A stretch of DNA of 64,000 nt from Dipteronia dyeriana (lineage: Eukaryota; Streptophyta; Magnoliopsida; Sapindales; Sapindaceae), in the NCBI GenBank assembly GCA_032871835.1, contig CM065299.1, positions 2,203,001 to 2,267,000 on the forward strand. The letters run 5' to 3'. The notes under the pieces were generated by a model. That model ran no database searches and was not told the origin of the DNA. It worked only from the letters and a program-made list of their open reading frames with translations. The translations under genes and the position numbers were made by a program. Shown here piece after piece: positions 44,693 to 55,344 of this stretch. The stretch's first letter is position 1. Every line of letters begins with the position of its first letter.

Positions 44693-45847
44693 ATGGAGTG
44701 TCTTCCACGGGAGATTATCATGGACATACTATCAAGGCTGCCTGTGACATCTTTACTGCAATCCAAGCTCGTATGCAAAGCGTGGCACAATTTAGTCCGA
44801 GGCCCTCTTCTTGTTTGTATGCATTTCTCTCGTGCAACTAGGAACGATCCATATCTCATCTTATATAGTGATTCTCCCATCCCAAACCAGCTTTACTCAC
44901 TAGAGCTCTCAGATCTTAGCAAGGATGATCAGAGGGTAAACAAAATTCATGTGCCTGTGTTACCCGAATTCGATGTGGTAGGGTCATGTAAAGGCTTGTT
45001 ATGCTTATGTGATTTGTCTGTAAGAAATACAGTCTATGTATACAATCCCTTTTCCAGGGACTACATAGAGCTGCCCAAATCCAAAGGGATATTTTTTAAT
45101 CAAAATACAGTGTTCAGATTTGGTTTCAACCAGACAACAAACAAGTACATGGTGATTCAGGCTGTGTATGGGACAACAACTCGACGTTCAAGTCGACACC
45201 ATATTGAACCCTCCTCTTTTCAAGTAGAGGTTCAAATTCTCACTCTAGGCAGCCCTTCCTGGAGAAATCTTGGGAAACTACCTTACCATCGAATTTATCA
45301 AGGACGATCACAGGTTCTAGTTTGTGGAAGAATTCATTGGTGTGCTCAGTCAGGTGATTCAGGTTACCCGATAATCTCCTTTGATTTTGAAGATGAGCAA
45401 TTTCTGGAAGTTCCAACGCCTGATTGTTATCACTGGCCTAATAATATGCATCTGGTGGATTTCGGAGGCTGCCTTGCTGCGGCCAGTTATTATTTTGGAT
45501 TTGAGATATGGATTATGAAGGAATATGACGTGAAGGAATCATGGATCAAGGAATTCAACGTTGGACATCATGTGCCAATAAGCATACAAGCCAATTGGAA
45601 ATATGCAACTGAACCCTTTCAACCGAATTCAAAAATCTATCCAAACAGATTTAAAAGTCGTGTTGTAGGCCTTCTGAAAAACAATAAGGTCTTGCTAGAG
45701 TACAGATGCAGAAATTTGGTTACTTATGATCTGACAGATGGGACATTTAAGGACCTAATCTTTCCAGGAATGCCATTTTGGTTTGAAGTTGTTGTTCATG
45801 AGGGTAGCCTCAATTGGATTGACACTCCTCTCATTAATGATACATAA
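44693..45847 (+). CDS. F-box protein C3
   Basis: 384 residues, intact. The F-box is at 1-44 (MECLPREIIMDILSRLPV, then LVCKAWHNLVRGPLL, where RG replaces the usual QD). FBA-type domain: LPEFDVVGSCKGLLCL, YNPFSRDYIELPKS, FRFGFNQTTNKYMV, VEVQILTLGSPSWRNLG, SFDFEDEQFLEVPTPDC, IWIMKEYDVKESWIKEFN and LLEYRCRNLVTYDLTDG. Its variable loop (YGTTTRRSSRHHIEPSSFQ) and the PISIQANWKYATEPF region are unlike all other copies, so it is the most divergent intact C gene. Predicted SCF substrate receptor; target unknown. Confidence 0.9.
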   Translation: MECLPREIIMDILSRLPVTSLLQSKLVCKAWHNLVRGPLLVCMHFSRATRNDPYLILYSDSPIPNQLYSLELSDLSKDDQRVNKIHVPVLPEFDVVGSCKGLLCLCDLSVRNTVYVYNPFSRDYIELPKSKGIFFNQNTVFRFGFNQTTNKYMVIQAVYGTTTRRSSRHHIEPSSFQVEVQILTLGSPSWRNLGKLPYHRIYQGRSQVLVCGRIHWCAQSGDSGYPIISFDFEDEQFLEVPTPDCYHWPNNMHLVDFGGCLAAASYYFGFEIWIMKEYDVKESWIKEFNVGHHVPISIQANWKYATEPFQPNSKIYPNRFKSRVVGLLKNNKVLLEYRCRNLVTYDLTDGTFKDLIFPGMPFWFEVVVHEGSLNWIDTPLINDT

Positions 45848-46174
45848 AAGTCTCAGCCAGTTTGCTTGATCCTTTATATTTCTGTCTAATCTTCATGTTA
45901 GCAAAACATGAATTCTGTGAAATCTAGCTGTTTACATTCTTCCTGTAATTGTAACTCTGTTACCTATTATCAAATAAAAAGAATTGAACAGATTCATATG
46001 ACAGTATTGTCTATTTTTTCTTGAAATCGCCGGCTCATATATGCTACAATGGACAGTACATCCAGGAATATTATCTAATACAGTTCATTTTGTTTTATTG
46101 GTTTCCTTTTGTTTGTTTTAAAGCTTGCCTAAACAACCATAGAATCCTGTATACTTTCTGAATTTTAACCAAAC
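45848..46174. other. C3 3' flank
   Basis: No gene. It matches the C4 3' flank (56600-57000), including GAAATCGCCGGCTCATATAT and GGACAGTACATC. Confidence 0.5.
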
Positions 46175-46290
46175 ATGGAACCAACTCGTGATGAACAAGG
46201 CAAAGAGAGCAACCTGGAAAGAGTTAACAAACAGGAACAATGGTGACGGAGTGTCTTGCACTTTAAGTGACATATCTTCTGATATCTTTC
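46175..46290 (+). pseudogene. E-type F-box N-terminal relic
   Basis: ATG at 46175 opens MEPTRDEQGKESNLERVNKQ and ends at TGA after 23 codons. The matching start at 57007 (MESICDEQGKESNLERE) and the MESISDG starts of E1 and E2 show it is the first exon part of an E-type gene. Only a trace of the following F-box (GGAGTGTCTTGC) remains before homology is lost. Confidence 0.5.
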
Positions 46291-47028
46291 AAGTATAAAA
46301 TCAAATATATCTCATTGTCTATTTTGTCGATTTCTAGTAAATATTTCATTCAATACGAAAACGTGTTGAAAACTAAACTTGATCTCCAGCCAACCACCTT
46401 CCGGCCACCTTTCTAGAAGCCAACCATCACATGGCTTCCAACTACCATCTAAATTTTTCTCCAGCCATCTCCCAACTGTCTTCAGCCAACTTATATGGAT
46501 TTATTGCTTTCGTTTTTTAGCTCATCTCATTTTCATATATAAAAAGATGAAGATTGTATTGAAAATATGTGGAGTGGTGTAAGAAATATAGAGATAAATA
46601 AAAAGTTATTCTCCTTTCATCGTGTGTGTTCGAAAATATCTCACCTCAACCATATCATTCCACCAATAAAACGTTGTACAACAACAATTCAATCAAAATA
46701 AGGATTTTATGTTGTTGGTTTTGATTGTAGAGAGAAAATGTAGAGAGAGATATAATGAAGAGGTTGAAGAAAAGGTAAAGAATGGGCAATAGTGTAATTG
46801 AATGGTTATTCGGTGAAATGAAATCAATATGAATAGTTAAAAACAAAAATCAATAATATAAAGGGATCATTTTTAATAATTTTTACGTCATTAATTCCAA
46901 CCGATCAATACTTTTATAAATAAAAAAGAACTTTAATGAAAACTAAAAACCAACCCAAATCTCAATTTTTTTGCAAAACTAACTCATTTTCCATGTTAAA
47001 AAGACATCGCTGCCCTTATTAGTTTTAA
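46291..47028. other. Spacer without recognised features
   Basis: AT-rich. The two short frames (46379-46582 on + and 46655-46846 on -) show no conserved motif. Nothing convincing seen. Confidence 0.4.
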
Positions 47029-47146
47029 GTAATATCTCCAGTCAAAATCCCCAAATCCCTAACGCAAACTCACCTGCACGATACAGAAATTTCTGGTCAC
47101 TCTCAAATCGAAAACGAAACTGAAAGTGCACTAGATCGAAACCCAG
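47029..47146 (+). other. Putative 5'-UTR exon of E1
   Basis: AAATCCCTAACGCAAACTCA...GATCGAAACCCAG followed by GTAAGT, a strong plant 5' splice site at 47147. The same leader recurs upstream of C4 (54270-54373) and C5 (62308-62422). It is conserved although non-coding, and each copy ends at the same CCCAG/GT. The intron would run to an acceptor just before the E1 ATG (candidates ending CTCTAAG or GAACCAG at about 47713-47745). Confidence 0.5.
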
Positions 47147-47755
47147 GTAAGTACCCAGATCGAATTTAGTTCTGAATTTCTATCGAAACCTTCCAATTAA
47201 TTTTTTGGTGGTGAATTGAGTTTTGCTGTTGGTTGTGCAAAATTTGATCCTCCTACTTGTTAGGCTTTTTGTTACTTTAAATCTTCATGTTTAAGTTGCT
47301 TGAAACAAAAATTACTTCTGTAGAAACTCACTAGGACCTTGTAATTCTGTGTTGAAACACTCAAGTATTAACATTCAGGTCTATTTCCACTTGAATATAT
47401 TGCAATCTTTGATTTAATTTATCTCTCATATTAGCAGTTGTAACAGATAATTTCTATTTGTGCAAAAATCTACCCTTTAAAGTAATTTATGTTTTTGCAA
47501 TTACTTTCATTACATGGGTCTGAGGGTAATATTGATATCAAAGACACATGTACCTTTTGTTCTGAAAATGCGATTTTTTTTATATCTATTGCGAAATGTG
47601 TAGATGTTGTGTGGGTTTCATATCAAAATTGGTTATCCCAAACAGGACCATTTCATTGTTATTTCCAACTTTTTTTTTGTTTTTGTTTTACTGGGTTTGT
47701 TCTAATCTCTAAGACTTCTTTAAATGTCGTGAAATTTGTGAACCAGAATCGAACC

Positions 47756-48976
47756 ATGGAATCAATTTCTGATGGAGTAGAGGACAAGAGCAAGCTCATA
47801 AAGGTTACACCGACAAGAATGATCAAGATGGAGTGCCTTCCACATGAAATAATCTTCAACATACTATCAAGGTTACCGATAACATCTTTAGTGAAAATCA
47901 AGTTTGTATGCAGAGCCTGGTGTGACTTGACACTACACTCGCATCTCATTAATAGTCATTTCCTACGCCAGATAGAGAACGATCCATGTTTGATCCTGCA
48001 CAGTGATCATCCCATCCGAAACCAGATTTATTTCCTAGATCTCTCTGCTGATGTCAGTGAAAACGATATGAGAGTGAAGAAATTCTCTGCTCCTCCTGCA
48101 ATGCCGCCTGAGTTTGTCCTTATAGATTCATGTAATGGCCTCCTATGCTTAAAAGGTCCATCACCCTGGAATAAACTCTATATACACAATCCTTTTACCA
48201 GGGATCAGCTAGAGCTTCCAGAATCCACCCTGGATTTTGATAAAGATCAGGTTTTCGAATTCGGGTTCCATCCTTCCACCAAGGAATACAAAGTGATCAA
48301 GATGGTATATGATAAAATTGATACATTAAAAGTTACAAATGTTCATATTCTGACTCTGGGAAGAAGCTCCAGTACTTGGAGAAGTATTGGAAATTTGCCT
48401 TACATGCTTTTTAATAGTTATTCGAGACAAGCATCTGTCAACGGAAGATTTCACTGGGTGTTCCTGCCACGGAATCTTGTCATGATCAGGCGTGATAGTT
48501 TTCTGATTGTATCATTTGACTTGGCGGATGAGAAATTCCGGGAGGTCCCGAAACCTGCCTGTCCTGGAGCCCTGAAGGAGGGCATTTGTCTTCTGGCTGT
48601 TCTAGGAGGTTGTCTAGCTGTAGCCGGTTATGCTCGTGATGCAAGTATTGAGATTTATGTAATGAAGAATTACAATGTTAAAGAATCCTGGATCAAAGAA
48701 TACAGCATTGGACAATATTACTTTGGGAGGGATTTGGACAAAAATGTGGTTGTGTCTAGTCGACTTCTGATTCCATACTTTGGAGGACCTCTGAGAGTGT
48801 TGTGCCTCCTGAAGAATGGTGAGATCCTGCTGCATTTTATGCAGAGTGTTCTGGTAACTTACAACCCAAAATCTGGATCATTTAAGGATCTAAGTTTTCC
48901 AGGAATGATGAGCTGGTTTCAAACCTTTGTTCATGTGGGTAGCCTTAGTTGGATTGACACCGCTGCTGCAGGTTGA
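47756..48976 (+). CDS. F-box protein E1
   Basis: 406 residues, intact, and the only complete E-type gene here. A 24-residue extension (MESISDGVEDKSKLIKVTPT, then RMIK) precedes the F-box at about 25-68 (MECLPHEIIFNILSRLPI, then FVCRAWCDLTLHSHL). FBA-type domain: LHSDHPIRNQIYFLDLS, MPPEFVLIDSCNGLLCL, HNPFTRDQLELPES, FEFGFHPSTKEYKV, VHILTLGRSSSTWRSIG, SFDLADEKFREVPKPACPG, IYVMKNYNVKESWIKEYS and LVTYNPKSGSFKDLSFPG. The frame is open from 47489, but the ATG at 47756 (ACCATGG) matches the E2 start and the upstream part is probably intron. Predicted SCF substrate receptor; clearly older lineage than A, B and C. Confidence 0.88.
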   Translation: MESISDGVEDKSKLIKVTPTRMIKMECLPHEIIFNILSRLPITSLVKIKFVCRAWCDLTLHSHLINSHFLRQIENDPCLILHSDHPIRNQIYFLDLSADVSENDMRVKKFSAPPAMPPEFVLIDSCNGLLCLKGPSPWNKLYIHNPFTRDQLELPESTLDFDKDQVFEFGFHPSTKEYKVIKMVYDKIDTLKVTNVHILTLGRSSSTWRSIGNLPYMLFNSYSRQASVNGRFHWVFLPRNLVMIRRDSFLIVSFDLADEKFREVPKPACPGALKEGICLLAVLGGCLAVAGYARDASIEIYVMKNYNVKESWIKEYSIGQYYFGRDLDKNVVVSSRLLIPYFGGPLRVLCLLKNGEILLHFMQSVLVTYNPKSGSFKDLSFPGMMSWFQTFVHVGSLSWIDTAAAG

Positions 48977-49341
48977 AAGAACACCATTTACTCCGGTGAC
49001 ACTTTTGTTAAGTGCAGCGTTCGATACAATGTTAACTGCAGCATTCAAATCATTCTCGTTTGGATGATTAGATACCATATTGTTGATCTGATGTAATTTA
49101 TATTCAAAATTATCTTCCTTAAATGTCTCAATTACCATCCTAATTGTATTTTTTTTAAGGGTAACTGCTGATAACAAAATATCATCAAAAGAAAAGAAAA
49201 AATAGAGTTTAATTTATGAGCGGAAAACGTGGAAAAGGAAAAAAAAAAAGATAAGAAAAAGATCAGTTTTTTATTTGTTTAAGAATAAGGATAGAATTAA
49301 AATAATTAAAGATAATAATAAAATTTTAAATAATAATAAAG
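48977..49341. other. E1 3' flank
   Basis: Resembles the E2 3' end (GGTGACAC, TTAAGTGCAGC). AT-rich, no gene; the minus frame here is the shadow of E1. Confidence 0.45.
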
Positions 49342-49362
49342 TTTTTTTTTTTTTTTTTTTTG

Positions 49363-50645
49363 AAACAAAGAGAAAACAAACAGACTAAGGGCATCAGACA
49401 AGATGCAATTCTCCACGCAGGGAGGGCAAACATTTAACCAAAAATGATCTGAATCAATGGATCTACCCAGTTTAGCTAAACTGTGCGCTGCAGAATTACC
49501 TCTTCTGGACACATGACAGATAGACCAACTAGGAATCGGTTCAAGGCCGGCCAAAATCTCACAAATAATATTCCCCATATCGTTAGAAGGAACTTTACCA
49601 AGATGGAAAATATTAACAAGCTGGAGGGAATCCGTTTCAATTTGAAAAGGAACCAAACCTGATTCCAAAGCCAGGAGAATACCATTTTTAACTGCTAAAG
49701 CTTCTTCAATAAGAGGAGATAACATAGCCTTCACAATCTTTGCTGCAGCAGCCTTCACAAAACCTGCACTATTTCTAATAATAATTCCATAGCCAATTCT
49801 CCGATTCAAATCATTTGTTGCCGCATCCGTATTTATCTTATAAACTCCCACATTTGGGGGCCTCCAATGACAAATCTCCCTTTGACTCTCTGTAGAACTT
49901 ATTTTAGCCCCACTATGCACTACACTCCATTCCTCCAGAAAATCACAAGCCCAACTAACTACTGACTCAACATTCTTCCCATCTAGATTATGTACCAACT
50001 GATTCCGACAACACCAGATTCGCCACAAAATATAACACAACAATTCCAAATCATCATTCTTTAAAGCCCGCAAATAACCAGTCATAAAATCCAGAAAATG
50101 CACATGAGCAATCGGTTTCATCCCTCTAGCAAAGGAACACTGATCTCTTACCTGAAAAAGATCTTGACATCCCCATAAAGAATGGAAGATTGTTTCCGGC
50201 AGTTGCATACATCAAGGACAGAGAACCTCCATGAGAACCCCATGTTTTGCCAAAGGAACCAGAGCAGGTAACCAGTGATGGCAAGCACGCCAAACAAAGA
50301 GCTTTATTTTAGAAGGGGATTTTGAGTCTCCAAAGATTCTTCCACCAAGACACTAATCCATTCACACCAGACGAACCAGGATTACTAGACAGCCAAATCT
50401 GTGGCTACCCGATAACCACTCCGAACCGAATATTCACCACTTTTATCAAATGCCATAACAAAAAATCATCAAAATAAGGGCTCGAAGGAGGAATGGATAA
50501 GATTTTGTCAACATCATCCGCAATAAACTTACTCTGAATAATCTCAATATTCCAGCCCCCAGAATCTGTTTTTAAACAATCCACCGTCACATCCTCATCC
50601 AGCAGCATAGGAGAAATGATTTTAAAAGAAGACGGTCGAGGAATC
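49363..50645 (-). pseudogene. LINE zinc-binding RT tail and RNase H-like domain
   Basis: Minus translation of 50208-49390 contains HSLWGC (zf-RVT-type region), a spacer, then an RNase H-like domain: VYKINTDAATNDLNRRIGYG, IIIRNSAGFVKAAAA, EALAVKNGILLALE, QIETDSLQLVNIF, CHVSRRGNSAAHSLAKLG. An in-frame TGA just before CMQLPE (about 50212) separates it from the upstream zinc-binding part (50220-50645). Typical for the C-terminus of plant L1 ORF2. Confidence 0.75.
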
Positions 50646-52203
50646 TAGCGATCCCCATAAACCTGAACAGAATTGCCTCTCCCAATTCGCCATCTGGATC
50701 CCTTTGTAATAATCTCACGCCCCCACATCAACCCCTGCCAAACTAGGGATCCTCTCGATTTCCGGTTCACTTCTAAGATATTGGAATCAGAGAAATAGTT
50801 TGTTTTTAGAACTCTCACGACTAGGAGTGCACTATTGAAAAGCTCAAGATTTTTGAAACCCAAACCGCCATCCTCTTTACTAATACACAGATGCCGCCAA
50901 GCACACCAATGAATCTTCGATCGCTCCTCTGAACTGCCCCACCAAAAACTATTACACATTCTATGAAGATCTTGAATAAAAGTCTTCGGCAACTGGAAGA
51001 GACCCATGGTATAAGACGGTATAGCTTGTATAACAGCCTTTAACAGAACTTCCTTACCGCCTATGGAAAGAGTTTTACCTTTCCAACCCTTTAATTTCGC
51101 CCACACCCGATCTTTAATCCCATTAAAAAGATGTCTTTTATTCTTGCAATTCAGACTCGGGAGTCCCAAATAACGCTCATGGCAACTCACGTGTCTGACC
51201 CCTAACAAATTTGCCAATCTATCACCTTCATTCCAAGAGATAGACCTGCTGAAACACATAGTCGACTTCTCATAGTTTATAGATTGGCCTGACGCTGCCA
51301 AATAAATATCAAGAAGAAACCGAACGGAACAACAATCTCCTTCTGCGGCTTTGGAAAATAGGAGACTGTCATCAGAGAAAAAAAGATGAGAAATATTTGG
51401 CCCAGACCGCTTACAGCGAAAACCTGACAAAACTGAATCGTGAACCGCCGAATTGATGACACTAGAGAGGCCTTCAACATAGAGAAGGAAAAGAAAGGGG
51501 GACAAAGGGTCCCCTTGGCGAAGTCCCCTCGAAGGCTTCACGAAACCATAAACCTCTCCATTAATAACAAAGGAAAATGAAACAGTCGATACACAATTCA
51601 TTATTCGTGCCACCCACTTTACCGAAAAACCGAGCTTCAACATCATTTTTTCCAGGAAAACCCATTCAACTCGGTCGAAAGCCTTTGACATATCCAACTT
51701 TGGAGCAAAAGACCCATCCCTACTGTTCCTATGACGAATAGCATGAAGGCACTCGAAACCAATGGTCTCATTATCAATAATCATCCTCCCCGGGATAAAG
51801 GCACTTTGGGACTCAGAAATAACTTCATCAAGAACTAATCAGAGCCGATTCGCAAGTGCCTTTGCAACTATTTTATACATAAAGTTACATAGACTAATAG
51901 GCCGGATCTCCGTAATACGCTCAGGCTTCATAACTTTTGGAATAATAACCACTAGCGTTTTGTTAACCGCCTCCAACGAACCCCTTCATTCAGACATCGT
52001 AAACACTCGGCTGTAACTGAAGGTCCCACCACATTCCAAAACTTTTGGTAGAACATCCCCAGAAGACCATCCAACCCAGGAGCCTTAGACGGCTTAATTG
52101 CAAAAACCGCAAGACGAACCTCTTCTGTTGTAAAAGGGCGATCAAGGATAGCAGAATTTCGAGAAGATAGTTGAGGTTGCACCTTATCCAACACCTGATT
52201 CAT
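50645..52203 (-). pseudogene. LINE reverse transcriptase remnant
   Basis: 52203-51952 on the minus strand encodes the RT N-terminus (FTTEEVRLAVFAIKPSKAPG, LDGLLGMFYQKFW). 51784-50645 continues with LDMSKAFDRVEWVFLEKMM, SRGLRQGDPLSPFLFLLYVE and the catalytic box as FFSDD rather than FADD. Then come a VLLKAVIQAIPSYTM motif and the FWWGSSEERSKIHW / WRHLC segment. A break between 51784 and 51952 shifts the frame. Not functional. Confidence 0.8.
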
Positions 52204-52812
52204 TTGCTGCTCTGTTAGAAAATTTTCAAGGGTGAGGGCTTAGATTTTACAAAAATCACCCAAACCCGACCCGCTGTCATCCCAAAATGTAAGAAACAAA
52301 TTTTAGAGTTTAAGTGCTATTAATTTTTTTTTTCAAGAAACGGATTACAAGAATGTGAGTTTTTTTTTTTAAAAAAAAAAAGGAATGTGGGATTTTAAAA
52401 GATTTACTTTCTAGAAGATTTTGTTTTCCTTAAATTGTATATCTCTTTAAATAATTTTGATAAAGGTAAATAAAAAGAATTAGGACATAAAATGAGGTAG
52501 ATTTTACACATTTGCCAATAGCATTGCTTTTAAAAAATACAGTACAATATAATTAAGAGATATTTAGATTTTAGTCCCTCTAATTTGTGTTTATCTGGGT
52601 TTGATCCAATAGATTTTGGAATTACTAAGTTCAGTCCACTAGTTCTCTGAAAATACATATTCTGGTTCCTACCGTCTAATTCCGTTAAAATTCCGTTAAC
52701 TTCCGTTAGGTCAACAAGGGCAAAATGGGAAATGTGATAAAAGCTTCTAGAAGCATTTCATAAATAAGGGTAAATTTGGTATTTAATAATATAAAAAATA
52801 AAAAAATAAAAA

Positions 52813-52920
52813 ATAAAATACAATAATTAATATTACAATTTAATTAATTAAAACATAAAAAAAAAAACCCAAAATAAAATACAATAATTAATATTACAAT
52901 TTAATTAATTAAAACATAAA
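52813..52920. repeat. 61-bp direct duplication in the MULE
   Basis: ATAAAATACAATAATTAATA...TTAATTAATTAAAACATAAA occurs at 52813 and again at 52874. Confidence 0.75.
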
Positions 52921-52939
52921 AAAGGAAATTAAAACCTTC

Positions 52940-53720
52940 ATCGGACCACCACCATCTACAACCAACACCACCACCACCTACAATTCACCACCACCACCTA
53001 CAATCCACCACCACCACCACCAACAACAAATCCACACCAATTCTGCCTCCAACAAACCCGCACTAACACTGCCTCCAACCTTCCAATCCACCACCACCGG
53101 CTCCAATCCACCACAACCACCTCCAACCAACACCACCACACCACCACCACCAAATCCACACCGATTCATCATCATCATCACAGCTTGACTTTTCGATCAC
53201 AATCACCGTTCAACCAAACCCATTCAACCACCACCACCGTTCAACCAAATCCATTCAACCCACCACCATCGTCCAACCAAATCCATTCAACCCACCACCA
53301 CCAGATCGAAATCCATCACTAACTTCAACACCACCACAAGATCGAACTCCATTCATCCAAATCCACTGTCACCACCATCATCATCATATCACTACCAACA
53401 GCAGACCGAAACCCACCACCAACACACCACCAAATCGAAACCCATCACCAACTTCAACACCACCACTAGATCGAACTCCATTCATCCAAATCCACCACCA
53501 CCACCACCGTCACCACCATCATCATATCACCACCACCAGCAGATCGAAACCCACCACCAACACCAACTCAACAGCCAAAATCCATAATCTAAACCAAGAA
53601 TCAAATCATAGAAACTTAACACCCGAATCAAGAGATCGGCCGTTGAGAAAGATGAGATGGAAAGAGAAAGAAAGAGAGAAAGAGAGAAAGAGAGATAGAG
53701 AGAGAGAGACGGTGAAAGAG
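52940..53720. other. CCA-rich and GA-rich passenger segment of the MULE
   Basis: 52940-53560 is dominated by CCACCACCA and ACCAAATCCATTCAACC units in partial tandem order. 53655-53715 is a purine run (GAGAGAAAGAGAGAAAGAGA). Frames through it give only Pro/His/Thr- or Gly/Val/Trp-rich low-complexity peptides. It may be a captured host exon/leader, or just microsatellite expansion. Confidence 0.5.
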
Positions 53721-54269
53721 AGATGAAGTTTGACTGATTTTTAGGTGATGAGAGAGATGAAGAACGGTCTAGAGGTAGAAGAAGATAAATGGGTGCATTT
53801 AGTATTGGGCTGGGGTTGATTAGGATAGGTGGGTGCATTTAGTATTGGGTTGGGTCGGTGTTAAATCTGATTTGTTATTATTATTTTATTATTCATTTTT
53901 TAATATTTATATTTATTTTAGAATTTATAAAATTGGAGGGCAAAAATGTCTTTTTACAGGTGCCAATTTTTATCAAGGGCAAAAGGGTCATTTTGCTCTC
54001 TGACATCGGTATTTCACAGAAACTGTTACAAAAGGACTAAACTTAGTAATTCTAAAATTTAGTGGACAAAACCTAGATAAAAGCAAACTAGAAAAACTAA
54101 AATCTTAATATCCTTATAATTAAAAATATATATATTTTTGATACTACGTGGAGTTTATTTAGAAATAAAAAAAAATATGGATAAGATTATAAAAAGGGTT
54201 TAAGAGGTCATTATCTCTACTCTCATAATAATTAAAATATATATTTCTATTTTCGTTTTCAACAACAAA

Positions 54270-54373
54270 TATCTAGTCCAAATCCCTAACTCAAACTCAC
54301 TTAATGATACAGAAAATCTCTGGTCACTCTCAAATCGGAAACGAAACTGAAACCTTTCGAGATCGAAACCCAG
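54270..54373 (+). other. Putative 5'-UTR exon of C4
   Basis: TCCCTAACTCAAACTCACTT...GATCGAAACCCAG followed by GTATGC. The matching acceptor TTTACAG is at 55324-55330, directly before GATCAACAAGCACG and the C4 ATG, giving a 957-bp intron (54374-55330). The leader is the E1-type leader, not the C1-C3 upstream sequence. Confidence 0.55.
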
Positions 54374-55330
54374 GTATGCAGTGTCTACCAGCGAAACCCA
54401 AATCGAATTTAGTTCTGAATTTCTATCGAAACCTTTCAATTAATTTTTTGATTGTGAATTGAGTTTTGCTGTTGCTGTACTAAATTTTATCTTTCTACTT
54501 GTTAGGTTTTTTGTTACTTTAAATCTTCATGTTTAAGTTGCTTGAAACAAACATTATTTCTGTGGAAACTCACCAGGACCTTGTAATTCTGTGTTGAAAC
54601 ACTCTAGTATTGTACAAGTGATATTGAATAAATTGCAATCTTTGATTTAATTTATCTCTCATATTAGCAATTGTAACAAATAATTTCTATTTGTGTCAAA
54701 ATCTACCCTTTAAAGTAATTTATGTTTTTGCAATTGCTTTCCTTACATGTTTCTGAGAGTAATTAGTGTTATGCAGAGCATGTTCTGATGTTCTTAGTTC
54801 TTACCAGTGGTCATGGACTTGTGGTGCAAGGTCATGAGTCATGGCCTAGTAAGCAAAAGATTTCAACATACGCTTGCAAAAGTCAATTTTTTAATTTTTT
54901 GAAAATGTGAGTTTTCGATATCTATTGCGAAATGCGTAGATGCTGACATGCTGTGTGGGTTTCGTATCTGCCTAGGTTCTCCTTGACGGTAGAAATCAAT
55001 CAGCACTCTTGATGACAGTTACCAAGTCAACGCCAACTTCCTGTCACAAGTCGTGTGCATACGAAAGTATGACTTTAAAAATGAAATTTATTCAATAAAA
55101 CTCGATAGTTAATGGTGACAACAATAAATTGAAACTCAATGGTTGATATTCTTGTGTTCTATGTTTTGTTCTCAAATAATGTAATAATATGATTTGAGAC
55201 ACGAACCACTATGCTGTGTTGTGTTGATTTTGATCTAAACTGTTCTTTTTATCTAATAAAACCTTAGCCACCCTTTCTCTCTTTTATCTCTTCTCTTTGG
55301 CTCTTTGATTTTGGATTGATTAATTTACAG
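54374..55330 (+). other. Putative leader intron of C4
   Basis: Begins GTATGCAG, ends TTTACAG. 54440-54740 matches the E1 intron and the C5 intron (TTTAAGTTGCTTGAAACAAA, TAATTTATGTTTTTGCAATT). 54770-55330 matches only C5. No gene inside. Confidence 0.5.
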
Positions 55331-55344
55331 GATCAACAAGCACG

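Larger units (their letters stand above)
49342..52245 (-). mobile_element. 5'-truncated L1-type LINE
   Basis: Minus-strand non-LTR retrotransposon. Its poly(A) tail appears as 21 T at 49342-49362. Only the RT and RNase H-like part of ORF2 is present; the endonuclease and ORF1 are absent, so it is truncated near 52240 (boundary approximate). Several stops and frameshifts make it inactive. I could not find a convincing target-site duplication. Confidence 0.8.
52557..54114. mobile_element. Non-autonomous Mutator-like element (MULE)
   Basis: 1558 bp bounded by a perfect 9-bp duplication TATAATTAA (52548-52556 and 54115-54123). It has long terminal inverted repeats of roughly 85 bp or more: left GAGATATTTAGATTTTAGTC, right (reverse strand) AGGATATTAAGATTTTAGTT, continuing with GAATTACTAAGTT on both. 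No transposase. The interior contains a 61-bp tandem duplication, a long (CCA/ACC)n-rich stretch and a GA-rich tract. The 9-bp duplication and long termini are diagnostic of MULEs. Confidence 0.85.

Noticed and set aside
47489..47755. Long N-terminal extension of E1
   Set aside because: Not conserved in E2. The region behaves as a leader intron, and MESISDG at 47756 is conserved.
53527..53838. Frame with Ser/Leu-rich repeats in the MULE (minus strand)
   Set aside because: It is the translation of the GA-rich tract (LSLSLSLS) and has no conserved feature.
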